DNA of 15,020 bases, from positions 1-15,020 of the forward strand of contig JAZAUS010000021.1 in NCBI GenBank assembly GCA_036342255.1, read 5' to 3'. Position numbers and translations under genes: made by a program. The notes under the pieces were generated by a model. The model saw only the letters and a list, made by a program, of their open reading frames with translations. It was not told the origin of the DNA and did not search any database. Source of the DNA: RUG11198 sp036342255. Its GTDB lineage: Bacteria; Bacillota_I; Bacilli_A; RF39; UBA660. Each line of letters opens with the position of its first letter. Within the stretch, counting starts at the first letter, position 1. Below are positions 12,143 through 15,020 of the stretch, one piece after another.

Positions 12143-13106
12143 TATAGCTGATAGTGTATTTCTAGTAAATTTAAAATATGTTAGATTACAAAACCTAACA
12201 AAAGAATTATTTTTTAGATGTTTACAAGAACACAGGGATTTAGACTATTTTAAAGCCCAAATAAAGAAGATTTGGGGTAACCTAGACCATTCATACTTAG
12301 ACAAAGAAATAGATAAATATACAGAGGTTATTCATACTAGAAATATACATAATAAAGAAGTAGTAAGAATAAAACAAGAAGATGATGTTTTTGAATTAGT
12401 ACCAGAATCAGTAGTAATAGATCAAGAAAATAAATTTGTTAAAGTAAAAGAAAGAGAATATAAAAATGCATTAAATAGTTCTGCATATAAAAAAGATGAA
12501 GATTCTTATTTAAAAAATAAAGTACAAAAATATACAAATCAAACAGTACCTTACTTTCCAAAAGCAGGAGGAAAACCAAAATATGTAGAACTTTCAACAT
12601 ATGCAAGTATGATACATAATACAAACTTAACAAGAGCAGGGTGGAATACAACATTAAAAGATGCAGATGAAATGAACCAAGAATTATTTTATATTCCATA
12701 TCATTCATTTAGCTGTCCTCATTGTGTAGCACACCAAAATAGAATATTAACAAAAAGAGATGTAATGAACTTGATAGGTAGAGTAGATACACAAACAGGA
12801 GATATACTTCATCCAAATTGTAAATGTACTTTAACTTTCTATATGCCAGATACAAAGTTTAATAAACCAAAGTATTCATATGGAGAATTAGAAGAACAAT
12901 ATAATATAAGACAAAAGACAAATAGTCTAACATTACAAAAAGAAAAAATAAAAACAGATATAAAAATACAAGATAGACTAGGTAATCAAGATGAAGTAGA
13001 TAAACTTAATCAACAAAGAAATAAAATAAATAAAACAATAAGAGAATTAAAAGAAGAACTACCAACAACAAGTTTAAAGAAACAATTAACAGCAATTAAT
13101 AGATAA
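12129..13106 (+). CDS. Minor capsid protein 2 / Mu F-like head protein
   Basis: This 325-residue protein has a C-terminal-half zinc-type pattern: SCPHC with C196 and C199, then HPNCKC with H228, C231 and C233. This is the hallmark of the Mu F-like and A118 minor capsid protein 2 families that sit on the portal or head interior. Residues 240-325 are a charged coiled coil (EKIKTDIKIQDRLGN, DKLNQQRNKINKTIREL). The start overlaps the portal end by 14 bases and has only a purine-rich stretch, not a good Shine-Dalgarno, so translation is probably coupled to the portal. The order portal, minor head protein, scaffold, capsid is standard. Confidence 0.85.
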   Translation: MKNTNIADSVFLVNLKYVRLQNLTKELFFRCLQEHRDLDYFKAQIKKIWGNLDHSYLDKEIDKYTEVIHTRNIHNKEVVRIKQEDDVFELVPESVVIDQENKFVKVKEREYKNALNSSAYKKDEDSYLKNKVQKYTNQTVPYFPKAGGKPKYVELSTYASMIHNTNLTRAGWNTTLKDADEMNQELFYIPYHSFSCPHCVAHQNRILTKRDVMNLIGRVDTQTGDILHPNCKCTLTFYMPDTKFNKPKYSYGELEEQYNIRQKTNSLTLQKEKIKTDIKIQDRLGNQDEVDKLNQQRNKINKTIRELKEELPTTSLKKQLTAINR

Positions 13107-13107
13107 C

Positions 13108-13161
13108 TTTATTAGTTGCTTTGAGTAGATAAGAAATTATCTATTCAAAGGTGCTAATAAA
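13108..13161 (+). promoter_or_regulatory. Long GAAA-capped hairpin before scaffold gene
   Basis: In the 98-base gap between the minor head protein and the scaffold gene there is a 54-base hairpin. The outer stem is TTTATTAG (13108-13115) with CTAATAAA (13154-13161). Inside, C13119 plus a 13-base arm (13120-13132) pairs with 13137-13150, one G-T wobble included, around a GAAA tetraloop (13133-13136). Two mismatched positions separate the stems. No T tract follows, so it is not a terminator. It could be a cleavage or stability element for the scaffold-capsid message, or a binding site. GTGC at 13151-13154 can also pair with GCAC at 13163-13166, giving an alternative fold. Confidence 0.6.
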
Positions 13162-13204
13162 AGCACTAATGCACTTCTAAATTCGCGATAATAGGAGGAA
13201 AAAC

Positions 13205-13723
13205 ATGGATATTACAAAATATCTAAAAAACAAGGATACTCAAGTTTCCTCAGATGATTTTGACATCGAAAAACTTGAAAAAGATATTAGGAAAGGATAT
13301 GTATTAAGTGAAGAAGTAGAAAATGCAAGAAAAGAAGCTTTAAAAGAAAACACTGCATCTTATACTGAACTAGAAGAAAAATATAATAAGCTTGAAAAAT
13401 CTTACAATGATATAGAATCACGTAATACAGAACTAACTAATTCTACAAAAGGATTAAAATTACAAGTTGAAATGGTAAGCCAAGGTTTCAAAAAAGAAAA
13501 TCTAGAAGAAATATCAGCATTAAGAAATTCATTATTTAAAGATGAAGAAGATGATGCAAAAGCAATTTCAATGATTAAAGAAAAGTATAAGGCAACATAT
13601 TTCCCAGAAACTGAAACTAAGGTAAATATTCCAAATGAAGAAAGTTTTAATTCTACAACAAAACCAAAAGAGGAAATTAAGATAACTCGTAAAACAAGTC
13701 TTAAAGATTTAATTATTAAATAA
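13205..13723 (+). CDS. Capsid scaffolding protein
   Basis: ATG 13205 follows AGGAGG. The 172-residue protein is highly charged and mostly helical. Residues about 45-95 are a coiled coil (ELEEKYNKLEKSYNDIESR), a polar segment lies near 140-155, and a short basic C-terminal helix (KITRKTSLKDLIIK) would contact the capsid protein. This composition and the place directly before the capsid gene are typical of scaffolds that guide procapsid assembly and are then lost, as in the A118 Gp20-type proteins. Sequence conservation of such proteins is weak, so the call is mostly by layout. Confidence 0.75.
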   Translation: MDITKYLKNKDTQVSSDDFDIEKLEKDIRKGYVLSEEVENARKEALKENTASYTELEEKYNKLEKSYNDIESRNTELTNSTKGLKLQVEMVSQGFKKENLEEISALRNSLFKDEEDDAKAISMIKEKYKATYFPETETKVNIPNEESFNSTTKPKEEIKITRKTSLKDLIIK

Positions 13724-13739
13724 GAAGGAGAGATAAATT

Positions 13740-14591
13740 ATGAATTATACAGAAGTAAATTTAGATTTACAAGGTGTAGCAAAGAGAATTTATGATAGTT
13801 TACTATATAGATCATCATTCTACAAAATGTTAAATCCAAACTTTATAGGTGAAATAAGAACAACAGGAACACCTACAATAGAAATTATAAAATCAACTGA
13901 TACATCAGTAAATGTAAGACAAACTAAAGAAATAGCAAATGCACTAACACCAAGTTTACAAGGTTATGCAAATGTTAAAGTAGACTTAACAGATCTACCA
14001 ATGGATTATTCAATAAGAATTCCAGTATTAGTAGCAGGAACAAACTTTGCTAATACTATTGAAGATGCTATGGATAAAAAAGACCAAGCAGTAGCAAGAG
14101 CTATTGACACATATGGATTTGGAAAACTAGCAACAGAAGTTACAAATGAAGCTAAATGGGATCCATCAACAAAAGAAGAATATATTGATACATTAAATAC
14201 ATTAAAAGCAACATTATTCAATAAAAATGTATATGATGGATATAGACTAGCAATTTCTGCAACAGAATATGCTAACTTATGTTCTGCACTTACTTCAATT
14301 TTAAAATTTGAAACAGAAGTAGGAGTTAAAGGTGTAGATATGGGAACAGTAGATGAAGCATATGGAATTGAAATCTTCCCAGTAAATGACACTATAATTG
14401 GAGATGCTAAAGGATATTTCTTTAATAACTTAGCAATAGTTGGTGATTCATTCTTTGATTCAATGCAAGTATTCAATGGTAATTATCCAGGATTCCCAGG
14501 ATATTGGGTATTAGAATCTAATATTCTATTTGGTGCTGAAATCGTACAACAAGATGCAATAATCAAATTAGTTGAAGAAGTATCAGCATAG
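13740..14591 (+). CDS. Major capsid protein
   Basis: The 283-residue protein follows the scaffold gene and has a good ribosome binding site (AAGGAG). It looks like a HK97-fold capsid subunit: an N-terminal arm (NYTEVNLDLQGVAKRIYDSL), a beta stretch with TPTIEI, a helical segment near TNFANTIEDAMDKK, a core helix (TLNTLKATLFNKNV) and C-terminal strands (VLESNILFGAEIVQQDA). It is the most abundant virion protein if correct. Codons such as AAC, TTC and ACT are noticeably more frequent here than in the neighbours, consistent with selection for high expression. Position and length make the call firm, although I cannot align it. Confidence 0.85.
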   Translation: MNYTEVNLDLQGVAKRIYDSLLYRSSFYKMLNPNFIGEIRTTGTPTIEIIKSTDTSVNVRQTKEIANALTPSLQGYANVKVDLTDLPMDYSIRIPVLVAGTNFANTIEDAMDKKDQAVARAIDTYGFGKLATEVTNEAKWDPSTKEEYIDTLNTLKATLFNKNVYDGYRLAISATEYANLCSALTSILKFETEVGVKGVDMGTVDEAYGIEIFPVNDTIIGDAKGYFFNNLAIVGDSFFDSMQVFNGNYPGFPGYWVLESNILFGAEIVQQDAIIKLVEEVSA

Positions 14592-14610
14592 TTAGAAAGG
14601 AGGTCTTATT

Positions 14611-14976
14611 ATGACTTTCTTTACAATAGAAGAATTTAATGAAAAATATAATATACAAGTAGAACAATGGCAAATTGAAACTGCTTGTGAAATGATATAT
14701 AGTCAAATAGGGGTAAGATATAGAAATCCACAATGGAATGATACTACTTGCCCTTTGGCTATAAAAAATGCAAGTATGGAACAATTAAGATTTATATTAG
14801 AATATGATATACCTTGTTTAGATAATCGTGGTTCTATTAAAGCAGGAGCAATGGAAAGTGATTTAATATCAGATATTTCAAAGAATGCTTTAAGAATATT
14901 AGGAAATGCAGGTTATTTATATAGAGGTAATCCACTTAACTATAATATGGGATTAAATCTACCATTTGGAGAATAG
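14611..14976 (+). CDS. Head-tail connector/adaptor protein
   Basis: ATG 14611 follows a strong AAAGGAGG. The 121-residue, mainly helical protein begins MTFFTIEEFNEKYNIQVEQW and continues ETACEMIYSQIGVRYRNPQW with LAIKNASMEQLRFILEYD, ending in a Gly/Asn/Pro-rich tail. Length, order after the capsid gene and helical layout match the gp6/A118 gp7-like adaptors that sit beneath the portal and complete the head. There is no motif that proves it; the position carries most of the weight. Confidence 0.7.
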   Translation: MTFFTIEEFNEKYNIQVEQWQIETACEMIYSQIGVRYRNPQWNDTTCPLAIKNASMEQLRFILEYDIPCLDNRGSIKAGAMESDLISDISKNALRILGNAGYLYRGNPLNYNMGLNLPFGE

Positions 14977-14979
14977 TAT

Positions 14980-15020
14980 ATGTTTAATATAAATGGATTT
15001 AAAGCAACATTAATACAAAA
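14980..15020 (+). CDS. Start of next head-tail connector gene (partial)
   Basis: GGAGA (14968-14972) precedes ATG at 14980, and the frame reads MFNINGFKATLIQ before the window ends. Its place directly after the first connector gene suggests a second connector or stopper protein, but only 13 residues are visible, so nothing more can be said. Confidence 0.5.
   Translation, partial: MFNINGFKATLIQ

Noticed and set aside
4604..13098. Shared 15-mer AATTAACAGCAATTA at 4604-4618 and 13084-13098
   Set aside because: In such an A/T-rich sequence a few exact 15-base matches are expected by chance. One copy lies in a hairpin and the other in coding sequence, with no shared context.
14101..14140. TTGACA inside the capsid gene as a possible promoter
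   Set aside because: The bases at the right distance do not resemble a -10 box.
14006..14476. Long open frame of 156 codons on the minus strand, opposite the capsid gene
   Set aside because: It lies wholly inside a convincing capsid gene, has no ribosome binding site or neighbours on that strand, and is Ser/Ile/Ala-rich as expected from the complement of the coding strand.
1..15020. tRNA genes, CRISPR arrays, IS elements or attachment sites
   Set aside because: No cloverleaf, regular direct repeats with spacers, transposase or integrase gene, or terminal inverted repeats could be found on reading both strands.

Overview
This window is a stretch of a very AT-rich tailed-phage (siphovirus-like) genome, or of a prophage. 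Every supported gene is on the + strand. The packed overlapping genes (ATGA and TAATG junctions), strong AGGAGG-type ribosome binding sites, TTGACA/TATAAT promoters and an A118-like head module point to a low-GC Firmicutes (Bacilli/Clostridia-type) host. TGA is used as a stop, for example in the ATGA overlap at 2630-2633, and Trp is TGG, so the recoded Mycoplasma/Spiroplasma code does not apply. No integrase, repressor, tRNA, CRISPR array, IS element or lysis gene is visible, so temperate or lytic lifestyle cannot be decided here.

Layout. (1) 1-4575 is an early/accessory module. It holds the end of an unknown gene, a small HNH-type zinc protein, and a strong promoter (414-442). That promoter drives a chain of small genes: membrane peptides, coiled-coil proteins, a conserved phage 154-aa protein and a beta-class N6-adenine DNA methyltransferase with no restriction partner. 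Several of these genes are under 60 codons. (2) 4553-5810 opens with a promoter followed at once by a terminator. It continues with a gene pair resembling a tail-assembly chaperone and its Gp15-like partner, apparently joined by a +1 frameshift at CCC-A, and one unknown gene. (3) 5811-7694 has a structured leader, a 25-aa membrane peptide, a GT4-type glycosyltransferase and a sugar-nucleotidyltransferase-like protein. This looks like a virion or host glycan modification cassette. (4) 7694-10445 is the packaging module: zinc-ribbon protein, small-terminase candidate, RusA-like resolvase, a coiled-coil protein, large terminase and a Com-like Cys protein. (5) 10432-10548 has a second promoter plus short RNA plus terminator cassette. 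(6) 10549-15020 is the head module: small unknown protein, A118-type portal, minor capsid protein 2/Mu F-like protein, a long GAAA-capped hairpin, scaffold, major capsid protein, a connector and the start of one further gene.

How it works together. The head genes make the procapsid (portal, scaffold, capsid, minor head protein), TerL with its presumed small subunit fills it, RusA may resolve branched DNA before packaging, and the connectors close the head. The most notable unexplained parts are non-coding. There are two closely similar TTGACAAAAA/extended -10 promoters, each followed within about 75 bases by an intrinsic terminator. There are also two structured intergenic elements, at 5826-5941 and 13108-13161. 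Together they suggest RNA-level control of the late operon. All functional calls rest on motif recognition by eye; no database search was run.
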